The translations under genes were made by a program, and so were the position numbers. Shown here in pieces: positions 34,440 through 45,949 of a stretch of 64,000 bases of DNA (positions within the stretch are counted from its first letter, which is position 1; each line of letters begins with the position of its first letter). This stretch comes from Bathynomus jamesi (Eukaryota; Arthropoda; Malacostraca; Isopoda; Cirolanidae). The stretch is taken from assembly GCA_023014485.1 (NCBI GenBank), contig JAJOZX010001078.1:839001-903000 (forward strand). Reading direction: 5' to 3'. The notes beneath the pieces are model-generated. The model did no database searches. It saw only the letters and a list, made by a program, of their open reading frames with translations, and was not told the DNA's origin.

Positions 34440-35811
34440 ATCAATGATGACTTGTCGCGAGAATCAGCTGCACTGGCATGCCGAAGATTTCGTGGAACAC
34501 AGCTTTGATAAAATTGCTGGAATATTGGACAGGATCAACTCGGAGCATGGTTTATCTTATAGAAAAGTTGTATCTACAGTCACCGACAATGCATCGAACA
34601 TGGTGAAATGCTTTAAAGAGTTCGGTGTTCGTGTTCAGAATCGTACTGACGACATTGATGAAGATGATGCAGATGAAGATGATGATGAAAAAGATTCAGA
34701 TGAAGAGGTTATCATCAGCAACTTTCCTGAACATTCAGGAGAGCATGGAGAGGAGTCAGTGAAACTATCATCCCATATTCGATGTGCCTCCCACACATTG
34801 AACTTGGTAGCAACAACTGATGCAGATAAAGGACTGAATTCACCTGGACTAAAGAAGATAAAGCATTCTGCAATGGGAAAATGTTCGGCGCTGTGGAATG
34901 CTGCTGGTAAACCCAAGTCAGCAGAAAAAATACAGGAAATAACTGGCGTCCAATTTAGGTACCCATGCGTCACCCGATGGAACTCAATGTACGACTCATT
35001 AAGCCAAATATATAAACATAAGAACGACGTGAATGTAGCTCTTGAAGAACTGAATCTACCCATCCTCAAAGACAATGAATTGGAATTTATTTCAGAATAT
35101 TTGTCTGTTCTAAAACCAATTGCAGCAGCCCTCAACAAATTACAGGCAGAGAAAGAATGCTACTACGGTTGTCTTCTTCCAACAGTCCTAGTGACTCAAG
35201 ATGCCCTCGCAAGATTGGAGCCTATCCAACCAAACGACCTGCGCTTGAGACACTGCATGCCATTACTGGCAGCAGTCGTCTCTGGCTTCAATGCCAGATT
35301 TGGTCATTTTTTGTCGTTGAGCCCCGAGGTAACTGATGCCGTTTTGGCCTCAGTATCTCATCCGTATTTCAAACTTAGATGGATATCATTGTTGCAAGGG
35401 CCTAATTTCGGCGATCATGAAGCAATCAAGTCTCAAGTAAAAGACAAGCTGCAAATGGCTGTAAGAAATTGTAATTCTGACAGCAGTGGTAATAGTTCGG
35501 TGAACTCAGACTCATCATCTGAAGACGATTTCTTCAGAACTATGGACGGCTCATTCTCTGCTCCTAACAACAAGGAAGACTTGGAAGTCCTCAATTATTT
35601 GCAGGACACCAGTAAGGCACTCGACTCTTTAGATAGGTATCCTGCTATAAAGAAGATCTTCAAGAGGTATAACACCACGCTACCTTCCTCTGCACCAGTG
35701 GAACGGTTGTTTTCGTTTGCTGGCATGGTTCATAGCCCCAAACGAAGTCGTCTCTCGGATGGTAACTTTGAACAATTGGTTTTGCTGAAAGCAAATGTTT
35801 ACAGCGGTTGA
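34440..35811 (+). pseudogene. hAT-A transposase exon 4: catalytic core and dimerisation domain
   Basis: Acceptor ACATTACAG ends at 34439. The first codons read SRESAALACRRFRG. A small indel near 34497 shifts the frame to the long one. Core motifs: second Asp in VSTVTDNASNMVKCF, CASHTLNLV, RWNSMYDSL, and the Glu-containing helical region near KEC YYGCLLP (split by me). An acidic insert (34645-34700) separates blocks. The C-terminal hAT dimerisation domain reads LPSSAPVERLFSFAGMV. Stop at 35809-35811. One indel makes this copy non-functional unless spliced differently. Confidence 0.85.
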
Positions 35812-36245
35812 ACATTAAATTAACACTCTTAACTTGCGGTTTTTACCCTGATATTGTCAGTAATTGCGTACTGCAGTAAAACTGTAAAATTAAATTCTAT
35901 GTAAAAAATGTTTACTTATATATGCTGACCATTCATTGATATGGTTTATGGACCTGGTGAAATGAGAATTGAGAAAAATAGAACTAAAAACTATATGTAG
36001 GTCATTTAATAGTTTTTTCTTTGCTGATAAGTTATGATAATACTAAGTTTTAAGTTTACCACCTGAAAAACTGAAAGGGGAATCGTCAATCCCCGTGGTT
36101 TAGATCAGGTGACATGGGTAGGATGCGATGCTTGTATTGCCTCAGCCCTCAGGGGAGTATTAGGAGTGATACTTTTCAGGAGTGATTAACAAAATAATTT
36201 GTTTTTGTTTACTCTACAAGAGTACAACTTTTTTCAATTCATATA
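35812..36245 (+). other. hAT-A 3' region
   Basis: AT-rich sequence after the stop, before the right subterminal array. No gene seen. Confidence 0.4.
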
Positions 36246-36419
36246 AAAGTGATCTTAAAAAGTGATCTTGAAAAGTGATCTTCAAGATCACGATCTTGAT
36301 CTGGATCTTCAAGATCACATTTTTCTGGTGATCTGATCTTGATCTTCAAGATCACATTTTTCTGGTGATCTGATCTTGATCTTCAAGATCACCAAAGTTG
36401 GTGATCTTGCCCATCTCTG
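36246..36419. repeat. hAT-A right subterminal array and TIR
   Basis: GATCTTGATCTTCAAGATCAC repeats in tandem with spacers (TTTTTCTGGT), ending in the TIR TTGCCCATCTCTG. Confidence 0.88.
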
Positions 36420-36760
36420 GATACAAGATTGTTGCATCGTGCAATAGTCCAGGTTGCGTTGTTGTTGCAAGGTTGAGAAAGAAGACCATAAATAGTACCC
36501 CTTTTGTTTATATTAAATTCATGTAACAAAGGTCTAAGGTAGGCCCGCATCGAGTCAGCAACCCTGAGGTAGGACCTAATAGGATCTCAAATCCGTAAGT
36601 TTTAATTTTAGCTTAACTTGGGCTGTAGGTAGCACTGGCCCTTTAGAATTTGGCCGTTCACGGCTCAGCTGGGATTTTGAACCCAACAAATAAATAAATT
36701 AACACGATATTTAGCATGTACTTAACAATTACTGTCTTAACATGTTGTACTATTTTACAG

Positions 36761-38495
36761 CTGCAGCAGAACAAGAGGCAGTTGTTCATGTGGATGACAT
36801 TACCTGGGGTGACTCAACTGACAACGACGCTAACACAGAGGACATGGATTACCATCAGCCTCGTCCTGGATGTTCTCACCATCAAGACACTGTGACTAGT
36901 GTGACTTTGACGTTTCCAAGGAAGGTCATGGAATGTGATGTCATCTGCAATACAGCTGATCGTCTTGGTTTATCAGACAATCAAGTTACTGCCATGGTTT
37001 CTGCCACCTTGAAAGCTGGAGGGGCTGATCTGGATAACTTCGTCATCTCAACCTCAACAACACGTCGCAACAGAATGCTGTCCAGGTATAATATCAGCCA
37101 GAGTCACATGTCCAAGTTTTGTGAAAACCCCCCACAGTACGCTGCCTTACACTGGGATGGAAAGTTGCTCAAAGATGTCTTGGGCAGTGAACCTGGAAGT
37201 ACCTCAGAGACTTTAGCTGTGCTAGTGTCTGGTCCACCTTCATACACTGAAGGAAAGTTATTGGGAGTACCTGTCATCGACAATTCTTCTGGCACAGCTC
37301 AGGCTGAGGCTTCAATGGATTTACTGGAGACATGGGAACTTACGGATAATGTTACTGCCCTTGTTTTTGACACTACATCCAGTAACAGTGGAGTTCACAG
37401 AGGAGCTTCCAAACTGCTAGAGAAAATGCTGAACAAAAAGGTGTTTTATCTGGCCTGTCGACATCACATCCTGGAAATCCTAGTAGGAGCAGTTTGGGAG
37501 AAGCTGTTTGGGAAGGTGAAGGGGCCAGATAATCCCTGGTTTGAGCATCTGAAGGATGTTTGGACGGACTTGTCCAAGGAAAACCCAAAGATGCTGGCTA
37601 TCAACAGCAAATGGCTGAAGGAAAAGAAGAAGAACAGTGAAGAAATACTCCAAGACATTCTAACAGCAGAAAGGCTTCCAAGAGCCGACTACAGGGAAAT
37701 GGCTGAACTGACAGTCATTGTTCTTGGAGGAACGCCTCCTCGAGGTATTCACTGGAGTCGACCAGGCGCCATTCATCAGGCCAGATGGATGGCCAGAAAC
37801 CTGTACTCCATGAAAATGCTGATGTTTGCAGATCAACTTGAGTACGACGAAGACACTGTATCAAAGCTGGAAAGACTCAACACCTTCCTTGCGCTGTTCT
37901 ACACTCCTGTATGGATGATGTCAATGTCTGCTGCAGATGCTCCCGTGAATGATCTAAGTCTAATCCAGGACATGTTGAAGTACAAGAAAACTGACCCAGA
38001 GCTTGCTGATGCAGTACTTAATAAGATGGAAAACCACAAATGGTACCTGACGCAGGAAGTCGTGCCATTTGCCCTGTTCAGCAGTAGATTGAGTGACACA
38101 TTGAAGCATGACATTGTTGCCCAGTTACATGCCACTGAGAAGCCAGACAGCTTCAGAACAGGAAAGCCTCTATTCCAGAGAGTCACAGCTAAGACACCCT
38201 GGTTGATCTCATTGGCCCAGAATCACATTTCCTGCTGGACACACTGAACATTGGATCCGAGTGGCTTCTGGAACCTGTCACGTCTTGGCCACAGAATGAT
38301 GACTACAGAAAAGCGTTGGACTATGTTAAGAATCTGAAAGCGGTGAATGACATTGCTGAACGTGGTGTCAAGATGATGAGCGACTTTGCAAATGTCATAA
38401 TAACAGATGCCAAGCAAAGGGACTATCTCCTTCAAGCTGTGGAGTTCAACAGACGCCGCTTTGACAGCTTCAAGAAACAAACTCTCAACAACTGA
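36761..38495 (+). pseudogene. DTE-1 transposase-like protein, main exon
   Basis: Starts after TATTTTACAG. The open frame reaches 38247. An indel near 38215 moves the rest (LLDTLNIGSEWLLEP ... NDIAERGVKMMSDF) to another frame, ending at 38495. Core motifs: first Asp in AALHWDGKLLKD, second in LVFDTTSSNSGVHRGASKLL, then FYLACRHHILEILV. These fit an RNase H-fold DDE transposase, and the D-TT-SN-G plus C-x2-H pattern recalls hAT. The family occurs as uncharacterised proteins in many invertebrate genomes (from memory). Only one frameshift is visible. Confidence 0.72.
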
Positions 38496-38759
38496 CTGTG
38501 TAAATGTCATTATGAAATTAATCATCATGTAATGCTTTCACTTCTTGATCGATTAGACTTGTGACAAAATGTTAATCTCAAATTTGTGTCATGAATAAGG
38601 CGCCTTGTCTGCCTTGAGTGTGAGAAAACGAATTTTGTGATATTTCTGAAATCTTTGTATGTACCAATGTGCCATTTCTTGTTCCAAGACTATCATAATT
38701 GTATAAGTTAGAAAGAGGATTAAAAACACTTTAATTTGGTGCCTATTTTGTTGCTCTAT
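38496..38759 (+). other. DTE-1 3' region and inner end of right TIR
   Basis: No gene. The last 25 bases (38735-38759) match the inner part of the left TIR, before the hAT-B insertion. Confidence 0.7.
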
Positions 38760-38882
38760 CAGTGGTTCTCAACGGGTGCGGTACCGCCCACCAGGGGGCG
38801 TTCACTGGGTGTCGGGGGGCGTTAGAAGCTGGTTAGTTGAAAAGGGGGCGTTAGTCAGCTAATGGGGGGCGTTCATGTGTTT

Positions 38883-39479
38883 CAATGAATTTCATCTACA
38901 CAGTTCTGGAATCTACATTAAATTTGAATGTTTGAATGAAATTAAGTGGCTGAAACAAGGTTACTAGAACCTTTTAATTTAGCAAAATTGCAAAAGACTT
39001 ACCGAAAAATATGGAATCCACTCAGCTGATGTAATTTCTCAAGCGCCATCTACTGGGAGAATTGTCACTATGTCAAGTTCAACATTCTCTCAATAGATGG
39101 CTCTTGAGTAATTATGTCATTTATTGTGAATTATTGGAAGTGAGTAGACGCCATTTTTTCGGTAAGTGTTTTTGTAATTTTACTAAAGCCGTCTTCTATT
39201 AGTCAACTGACATTTAAATAGTTGTCTAGTATAGTTGTCTAGTATATAGTCTAGTATAGTTGTTAGTAACATCCTTGCTAGGAAAAACATTTAAATACAT
39301 TAATACAGCAAACATGATTCCATTTTGTTAAAGATATAGCAAAATATTCAGCTCGCAGAAGTATAATTTAGGCTAGTTTACCATAAAACTTATTTTATGC
39401 ATACAAATAAAAACATTTCTTACGCTAACGGCTAACTTAACTAAAAATAAAATTTCTGAATGTTTTTACAGTTTTCGCG
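38883..39479 (+). other. hAT-B 5' region
   Basis: Upstream of the transposase ATG. Two stretches (about 39000-39060 and 39085-39160) contain similar text in opposite orientation (CGCCATCTACTG and ATAGATGGCTCTTGAG). An acceptor-like TTTTTACAG lies before the ATG at 39480. No gene. Confidence 0.45.
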
Positions 39480-40776
39480 ATGTCACAAGGCAAGAAAAAG
39501 TGTCGTCAGTATAATGTTGAATATCTCAGCTATGGCTTCGTACCTTCTCCTACGAATCAACGGCTTCCTATGTGTTTACTGTGTGAGCAAGTATTCTCTA
39601 ACGAGACCATGAAACCCTCACGCCTGAAGGAAGGAGCAGATAATTAAAATCCATCCTGATAAAACTGACAAAGACCTTGCATTCTTTAAAGACCTCAAAG
39701 AAAGACATGCCAGAAGCACAATCAGTAGCATATTCAAAAAGAACGTAAACCAAACTGAGAAGGGCTTAGTTGCCTCATATAATATCTCTCTCCTTATTGC
39801 CAAATGTGGAATGCCATTCACAGTTGGAGAAAAGCTGATTCTTCCTGCTATTAAAGAAGCTATTTGCACTGTTATGGAATGTGACCCTTCGCAGGTTCTA
39901 AAATCCATCCCCCTCAGCAATGACACTGTGTCAAGGAGAATCAATGAAATGGCATTGGATAGTGAGGAGCAGTTGTGTGCCATTCTGCGAGAAAATCCGT
40001 TCACTCTTCAGGCTGACGAGACAACTGTCTCAGATAATAACGTTTTGCTGATGACCTATGTTCGTTATCTGTCATCTGGTGAAATTTCCGAAGAGTTTTT
40101 GTTCTCCAAGTATTTGGAAACCGACACTAAAGGGCAGACCATATTTAATGCAGTTGAAGAATACTTGAGTTGCAATTCTATTCCAGCTGCCAACATCATT
40201 GCATGTGCCACCGATGGGGCTCCATCCATGGTTGGACGGTACCGTGGTTTCACTACTCTATTGAAAAAGTGGGCTCCACACATTTTGACAGTCCATTGCG
40301 TGCTGCACCGTCATAATCTAGTGGCGAAAAAAATCAGCCCTCCTCTCCACGAGTCACTGAGTGTGGCAGTTAAGGCCATCAACAAGATAAAGGCCAATGC
40401 ACTGAATGACCGAGTGTTCAGACAACTCTGTGGGGACAATGATGAAATTTTTGAGCGTCTGCTACTTCACACCGAGGTGCGCTGGCTCTCGAAAGGCAAT
40501 TGTCTTTCCCGTTTGTGTGAGTTGTTCAGCACAGTTTTAGAGTTTTTTGAGGATACTGATGCAACTCTCAAGGAACAAGTGTTGTTAAGTCAATGCGATA
40601 TTTTCTACCTGGCAGACATCTTTGAAAAAATGAATGAGATCAGCATTAAATTACAAGGAAATGAAGTGACGCTGATTCACTGCAAATCTGTAATTTGCAG
40701 CTTCATCGCCAAGCTGAACATATACCAGGAAGGCATTGGACGGCGTCAGCTGGCTCATTTTCCCAAATTGATGAAG
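39480..40776 (+). pseudogene. hAT-B transposase exon 1
   Basis: ATG at 39480. The N-terminal zinc finger starts CLLCEQVFSNETMKPSRLK, but a lesion near 39630 puts a TAA at 39645-39647 and the second half of the finger is lost. The long frame then has the hAT core: TLQADETTVSDNN (first Asp), IIACATDGAPSMVGRYRGF (second), TVHCVLHRHNLVAK and EVRWLSKGNC. It resembles the ZBED5/SCAND3-like hAT group. Donor GTAATT at 40777. Confidence 0.85.
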
Positions 40777-40876
40777 GTAATTGATTTTACTAAATACTTA
40801 CTTTTTAATAAATTTCAGAAATTTTTATTTAAAAACTACTTGTTTTTTAATGTGCTTTTATTGAATTTATTCACAG

Positions 40877-41353
40877 GTGTCCGAGAAACTGACTGATGAA
40901 CATCTACTCCGTTACATCGACCACTTAAAGATGATGAAGGCTGACATGGAAATCCGATTCAGCGATCTTCAAAAGCTTGACGTCCCTGACTGGGTGGTAC
41001 AGCCCTTCAAATCAGATGCTACGAAATTTGAAGTTGAGATCCAGGAGGAGCTTGTTGATGTACAAAATGACGATGAGGCCCAGGTAACCTTCCGCACCTC
41101 TGGCTGGCGTGGTATGTTGGCAACACATTGGCAACGTTATCCAGTTCTTTGGAAAAGAACTCGTCTTCTTCTCTTGGCATTCCCTACCTCATATTTAGTG
41201 GAACAGGGTTTCAGCCATGTCCTTTACATGCAGTCCAAATATCGTAACAGGCTTAATATAACAGCCTCAGGTGCACTGAGGTTGAACCTGACTTCTATCC
41301 AACCTTCAGTGAAGATATTGGCTGGAAAACACCAAGCGCAAGGCTCTCACTAG
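40877..41353 (+). CDS. hAT-B transposase exon 2 (C-terminal)
   Basis: Acceptor TTATTCACAG ends at 40876, so the intron is 100 bases and joins in phase 0. Encodes VSEKLTDEHLLRYIDHLKMM and the family C-terminus LAFPTSYLVEQGFSHV, ending at TAG 41351-41353. The region corresponds to the hAT dimerisation segment. Confidence 0.85.
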   Translation: MSEKLTDEHLLRYIDHLKMMKADMEIRFSDLQKLDVPDWVVQPFKSDATKFEVEIQEELVDVQNDDEAQVTFRTSGWRGMLATHWQRYPVLWKRTRLLLLAFPTSYLVEQGFSHVLYMQSKYRNRLNITASGALRLNLTSIQPSVKILAGKHQAQGSH

Positions 41354-41588
41354 TATTTTTGTATTATTTTTGTGTGGCACATTGTTTTTATTTTACGTTA
41401 CTGCGTTTTTGTTTGTTTGAATAAAATTCTTTCATGTTATGTTAAGCTGTTGTTTCATTTCCAGGGAAGATTTGCATGACCGTATTCAACATTCCAAGAC
41501 TTAAGAATTGAATTTTCCTGGTGGGGGGCGTTGAGAGGTCTAATAATCGGTAAAGGGGCGTTGGTATAGAAAAGGTTAAGAACCACTG

Positions 41589-41821
41589 CGTCTATCTTGT
41601 TTAGATAAAAAGTTATAGTGCAAAACATGATTCAAGGGACCCCGGAACTGGTGCTTTTGGCCGATTTCAAGGCAGAAAACTTAAAGCTCCATGCGGCAAT
41701 GCTTCCCAACAACCTAGGTCAAAATGGTTGTGATTTTCGGCCTTTTCAGGTCAAAAAGCATGGGAAAAAGTACAGAAACCTATGAAAATAAGAAAAAGTT
41801 GATTTTTGAACAGGGCTAAGT
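41589..41821 (+). repeat. DTE-1 right terminal inverted repeat (outer part)
   Basis: Reverse complement of 17697 onwards with scattered mismatches. Outer end GAACAGGGCTA, followed by AGT and then TSD CGTAGGCC at 41822-41829. Confidence 0.85.
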
Positions 41822-42840
41822 CGTAGGCCGTAACTAATACCAATACGTAACTAATATGCAACAAATACTAATAGCCACAATGACAACCTTGTCTGCAAAG
41901 AGAGAGACAAGAATACTGTAAGTAATATTCAGAAAAAAAATGATACATAATAATGGCAAAAATTGATAATTAAAATATATATGCTATATAGGCCCAGTAA
42001 CCTGTGGATGATAAATTACAGTTAATCCTCATTATGGGATTGTGTTAAGTTGAACAGGAAAACTATCTAAGAAAGTATGTAGGCCACAAATGATTAGTAG
42101 GCCATCTGATCTGCTAAGAAAATAACATGAAACATAATAGGCTTATAAAGTAAAGTATACTAAGAAAATTAATGGGCAGGCCTATGCCTCTTCAATATAG
42201 TAGGCTGAGGTTAATTATCTAAAACAAGGCTACAGTAGGCCTCAGCTAGGCTAGAGTAATTTACAATTTGGCTTTTGCATAGATAGGCCTAACTTAGTCT
42301 AAGATAATTTATAGTATGAATCTTTCAGTACTAATCACAAACAGTATAAGGCTCGTTAATGTCCACAGTATGTGGTATTGCATACAGATATGCAATAGTA
42401 AAAAAAATAAACATTATAAACAAGAAACATACCACGAAGAAATTTTGCTTGCTGGCGCCGTGCTTTTAAATTCGATATAAAATGTGGAAACTTGGCGTCC
42501 CTTGTGTTGTCGTTGCAAATAAGTTTGTTTCTACTTCACAATTTTACCAACAAGCCAAAATAATCCTTAAAAGCAAACCCACGTCTAGTCACACCATGCC
42601 CCCAAAATTTACATTGTTTAAAAGGCACAAAATATATTTTTATATTTGATTTGAACTTCTTTAATGATTGCACTTTAATTTTTAACTAAATTACTATTCA
42701 CTGAATGCTTAAGAATTAAAATTAATCACTGACATTTTAACTGGACATTATTGTATTTATTATTTAGATTTAAATATTTCACTCGTGCCAACTTGTGGCA
42801 ATTTTCACTAATAAAATAATCTGTGGTGCAAGGCACTACA
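41822..42840 (-). repeat. Gypsy-2 3' LTR, second piece
   Basis: Continues the LTR after DTE-1. It matches 48764-49565 and 52990-53995. Ends GCACTACA at 42840. Confidence 0.92.
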
Positions 42841-43433
42841 GTACTGCCCCCCAAAAACATGGTTGTCAGGGGTAAAAAAAAAAACACTTAAATGTCAAAG
42901 CGCACTGGCTTACGAATGACTCTTCCAGAACGAGTCATTTGTTGGATGGTTGATTTTGGACGGCAATATCCTGCAGCACTGGTTCTGAAGGTATGGATGG
43001 TGCTACAGGTGCAGTAGGGACATTGGGGGAAGGGGATTCTTGGTGCCTGTGCAATGGGGCCACTGGCTGGTCAAAGACAGTTGGTTGCGATAATGAAGGA
43101 GAATTGGAAGAGGGATGATAGATTGTTGTACCCTGGATCAGGTGGTGGTACATAGGATTTAGGAAGGGTAGATTGCTGTACCTGTATATGAGATGAAGGT
43201 ACAGAAGATTGAGGAGGGATAGGTTGCTGTACCTGTATTTGAGGTGGAGGTACAGAGATGAGAGGATAGGATCTTTTGTTGGAGAAAAATCAAGGTATGC
43301 TGGTTTCAAGCGGTCCACAGAAACGGTTTCACGCTTGCCACCTTGTCGATGATGAAAGTTTTGGGTTTACGGTCTAGCACAAGGAAGGGACCATCATAGG
43401 GACAGTGAAGAGGGTAGCGGTGAGCATCATGTC
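42841..43433 (-). pseudogene. Gypsy-2 3' region: polypurine tract and integrase C-terminal end
   Basis: Near the LTR, the minus strand reads TTTTTGGGGGGCAG, a likely polypurine tract. Frame 43318-42935 encodes a repeat-rich tail in which YLHLKYRYSNLSLLN and YLHLIYRYSNLPFLN alternate, probably a shifted Pro/Gln-rich integrase tail. The 43319-43433 stretch has the [18 protein letters not shown] phrase seen at the end of Gypsy polyproteins. Confidence 0.7.
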
Positions 43434-44203
43434 TCAAGAAAACATGTGTGCAAGTTTGTAAATCAGGGGAAAAAAGGTAGTTTGTGAAGTGGAAGTTCTA
43501 GGTGCTGTGGGACGAATTTGCTTCATAACAGAGCGTAATGTCTTGACATACGAAGCAGGATCACATGTGGGGTTAATGGGTGTAGGTGTGAAAAATTCTC
43601 CGGGTAACCGGAGTGTGGTACCGTAAACTAATTCTGCTGCAGAGCATGCAAGATCAGTCTTCAGAGCAGTACGAATTCCGAGTAGGATTAGGGGTAGCCG
43701 GTCCACCCATGGTAGATGGATCAGTGGCTCGCAAGGAACTTTTAAGTTGACGATGGAAGCGTTCTACCACCCCATTGGATTGCGGGTGATAGCTTGTTGT
43801 TCTGATGCGCTCAGTCCCAAGAAGGAGCATGAGTTCCTTCCATAAGGCCGATTCAAACTGAGCACCTCTGTCTGTGCAAATGGTTGCAGGTATTCCAAAA
43901 CGGGAAACCCAACATGAAACAAAGGCATGAGCTACTGCAGAAGCAGTACAAGAAGTCAAAGGAACAGCTTCTGGCCATCTTGTGAACCTATCAATGACAG
44001 TGAGAAGATAGGTATAACCTCGAGAAGAATAGAGGGGGCCGACTATGTCTAGATGTATGGCCTCAAAACGAGCCTTCGGCAAAGGAAAGGTACCAATTCT
44101 GACTTTGTGTGTCGGTGAACTTTGGCACGCTGACATTGAAGGCAAGATCGAGTCCAATTGCGGATATCTTTGTTCATACTTGGCCATACAAATCTAGCTG
44201 CAA
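43434..44203 (-). pseudogene. Gypsy-2 integrase
   Basis: Frames 44187-43654 and 43706-43434. Zinc module remnants include CQSSPTHKVRIGTF. Core: FEAIHLDIVGPLYSSRG, ICTDRGAQFES, NGVVERFHRQLKSSL give D-D-E. The second frame holds DRLPLILLGIRTALKTDLAC and the family phrase ELVYGTTLRLPGEFF. A frameshift near 43680-43700 joins the two. Confidence 0.9.
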
Positions 44204-45022
44204 TTAATTTTTGGGTGGCTTAATTCCGGGTGAGAAAGGGAATGAGTTTAGCAAAAACAGCTCTTCGCAGCCCTTGTGGGACCAACGGTCGAATATGCTC
44301 AGTCGAGACGTCACACAAAATTTGTAAGTCTGACTTGGGTTCAACTGGTAAAGAGCGGACTTGCAACGAAGTGGGTGAATTAATAAGAGCTTGGAGGTCT
44401 GTATCCGTGGACTGAGCCTAGCCATCTCTGAAAGGTTGATGTGAGAGTCCAGGTCAGAAATTGCTGAGATGCGAGATAGAGCATCCGGCACAACATTCAA
44501 AGAACCTGAAATGTGTCGAATGTCTGAAGTAAATTGAGATAAAATCAAGGTCTTCTCTCATAGGAGCATGAGAGTCTGATTGAGAATGGAGAGCAAATAT
44601 TAACGGACGATGATCCGTAAAAATGCTGAAGTCACGTCCTTCCAGGAATGGCCTGAAATGACGGATGGAGAGGTATATCGCCAGCAACTCTCGACCGAAA
44701 GTGCTGTACCTCATTTGTGAAGGTGAGAGCTTGCGTGAAAAGAATGCGAGAGGTTCCCAAACGCCTGAAACAAGCTGCTGGAGCACTCCTGACACGCAAC
44801 GTCAGAGGCATCAGTGGCTAAGTTCAGAGGAGCGTCTGGTTGAGGGTGAACAAGGCATGTAGCTTGTGCTATAGCCTCTTTTGCTTGTGAAAAAGCATTG
44901 GTAGCTTCGGGGTTCCACAAAACTGCAGTGGATCTGCCCCTTTTTGATTGGCGAAGAAGAGAGGTTATGGGTGCAAGAATGTTTGCACACTGAGGAATGA
45001 AGCGATGGTAGAAGTTTACCAT
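44204..45022 (-). pseudogene. Gypsy-2 RT thumb and RNase H
   Basis: Frame 45022-44711 has MVNFYHRFIPQCANILAPIT and the first RNase H Asp in LNLATDASDVACQ. Frames 44795-44454 and 44548-44204 have YSTFGRELLAIYLSIRHFRP, IFTDHRPLIFAL and ISGSLNVVPDALSRI. Frame changes occur near 44770 and 44530. Confidence 0.88.
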
Positions 45023-45949
45023 CCCTAAGAAGCGACGAAGTTGCTTTTGGTTTGCGGTTGTGGGAAAGACCTTATCACAGATACTTTATTTTCGAGAGGA
45101 GAGATGCCCTTCGAAGTAACCTTGTGTCCTAAGAAGGTGAGCTCATCTACAGCAAAGACACATTTTTCAGGGTTTAGCATACACCATATTCTGCCAACCG
45201 AGAAAAAACTAAGCGTAAATGTTGAATATGTTCTGAGGGAGAAGAACTTGCGATGAGAATGTCATCGACATATGTGAAAGTGAAGGAGAGACCTCTCAAC
45301 ACTTCATCAATGAAGCGTTGAAAAGTTTGGGCCGCATTACGCAGTCCGTATGGCATTTTTGTCATTTCAAATAACCCAAAAGGGGTTGTTATAGCAGTTT
45401 TATGTATGTTCAGGGTGTACAGGAATTTGATGAAAGGCTCGCACCAAGTCAAGGCGTGAAAATACTGTGGTGCCATGGAGAGCAGAAGTAAAATCGTGTA
45501 AGTGAGGAAGGGGATAGCGATCTGGAATCGTGTTGTCATTCAAAGCACGATAATCTCCACATGGACGCCAGTCTCCAGGTGTAGGTTTTGGGACCATGTG
45601 TAAAGCAGAGGCATACGGGCTGCTTGAAGGCCGTATAATACCGAGTTCGAGCATGTGTTCAAACTCTCGTCTCACAATTGCAAGACGATCTGGAGCTAAG
45701 CGACGTGGGCGGGTGAAAACAGGTGAGCCTACCGTATCAATACGGTGGACAACAGAGTGTTTAATAGGGGTATCCTTAGAACAGGGTTGAGTAAGGGAAG
45801 AAAATTCATTTAGGAGCTGCTCTATAGCAGGTGAGCACTGTGGCAGAGAACTTGCCAATAATGATGAGGGGTGTGCGGTAGGAGAACCAATTACTGAAAG
45901 ATGTGTGGCATTATCAATTAATTGTGCTCTACGAACATCAACTAATAAA
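45023..45949 (-). pseudogene. Gypsy-2 reverse transcriptase
   Basis: Frame 45858-45400 has [26 protein letters not shown] text, [17 protein letters not shown] and motif A in [16 protein letters not shown]. Frame 45539-45174 has ITTPFGLFEMTKMPYGLRNA, AQTFQRFID and the catalytic loop FTYVDDILIAS. An indel near 45410-45440 separates them. Confidence 0.9.

Larger units (their letters stand above)
32153..36419 (+). mobile_element. hAT-A, full-length hAT transposon
   Basis: TIRs begin CAGAGATGGGCA at both ends. The 8-bp TSD GATACAAG lies at 32145-32152 and 36420-36427. Length 4267 bp. It encodes a BED-finger hAT transposase in about four exons and has GATC-rich subterminal arrays. Confidence 0.95.
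18812..36704 (+). mobile_element. BEL-3, BEL/Pao retrotransposon interrupted by BEL-4 and hAT-A
   Basis: LTRs run TGTTAG...TTAACA at 18812-19402 and 31835-36704 (the latter split by hAT-A). TSD is CGATA. Primer-binding site, leader repeats, gag, peptidase, RT, RNase H, integrase, tail and polypurine tract follow in order on the plus strand. The two LTRs differ at about seven places in 590 bp. Pol has single-base lesions and is cut by BEL-4. Confidence 0.94.
31835..36704 (+). repeat. BEL-3 3' LTR, split by hAT-A
   Basis: LTR pieces 31835-32152 and 36420-36704. The hAT-A TSD GATACAAG is repeated at the cut. TSD CGATA of BEL-3 follows at 36705. Confidence 0.93.
18755..36760 (+). other. DTE-1 intron, now enlarged by BEL-3
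   Basis: Donor at 18755 and acceptor TATTTTACAG ending at 36760 give a matching phase-1 join. Without BEL-3 the intron is only about 110 bases. BEL-3 entered it with TSD CGATA (18807-18811 and 36705-36709). Confidence 0.75.
38760..41588 (+). mobile_element. hAT-B, hAT transposon with ZBED5-like transposase
   Basis: TIRs CAGTGGTTCTCAACGGGTG and, at the right, ...TTAAGAACCACTG. The TSD is imperfect (GCTCTAT before, CGTCTAT after). The target is the right TIR of DTE-1, whose sequence continues at 41589. GGGGGGCGTT words repeat in the subterminal parts (38799-38875 and 41520-41565). Confidence 0.9.
17697..41821 (+). mobile_element. DTE-1, DNA transposon with long terminal inverted repeats and an unusual transposase
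   Basis: Ends are inverted repeats about 240 bp long (17697-17940 against 41818 back to 41589 and on to 38735). TSD CGTAGGCC lies at 17689-17696 and 41822-41829. Three unpaired bases (AGT, 41819-41821) sit between the right TIR and its TSD. Stripped of BEL-3 and hAT-B it would be about 3.4 kb. It carries a two-exon transposase-like gene on the plus strand. Confidence 0.85.

Noticed and set aside
34635..35138. 167-codon minus-strand frame opposite hAT-A
   Set aside because: Antisense shadow of the transposase acidic region; Ser-rich text mirrors Asp/Glu codons.
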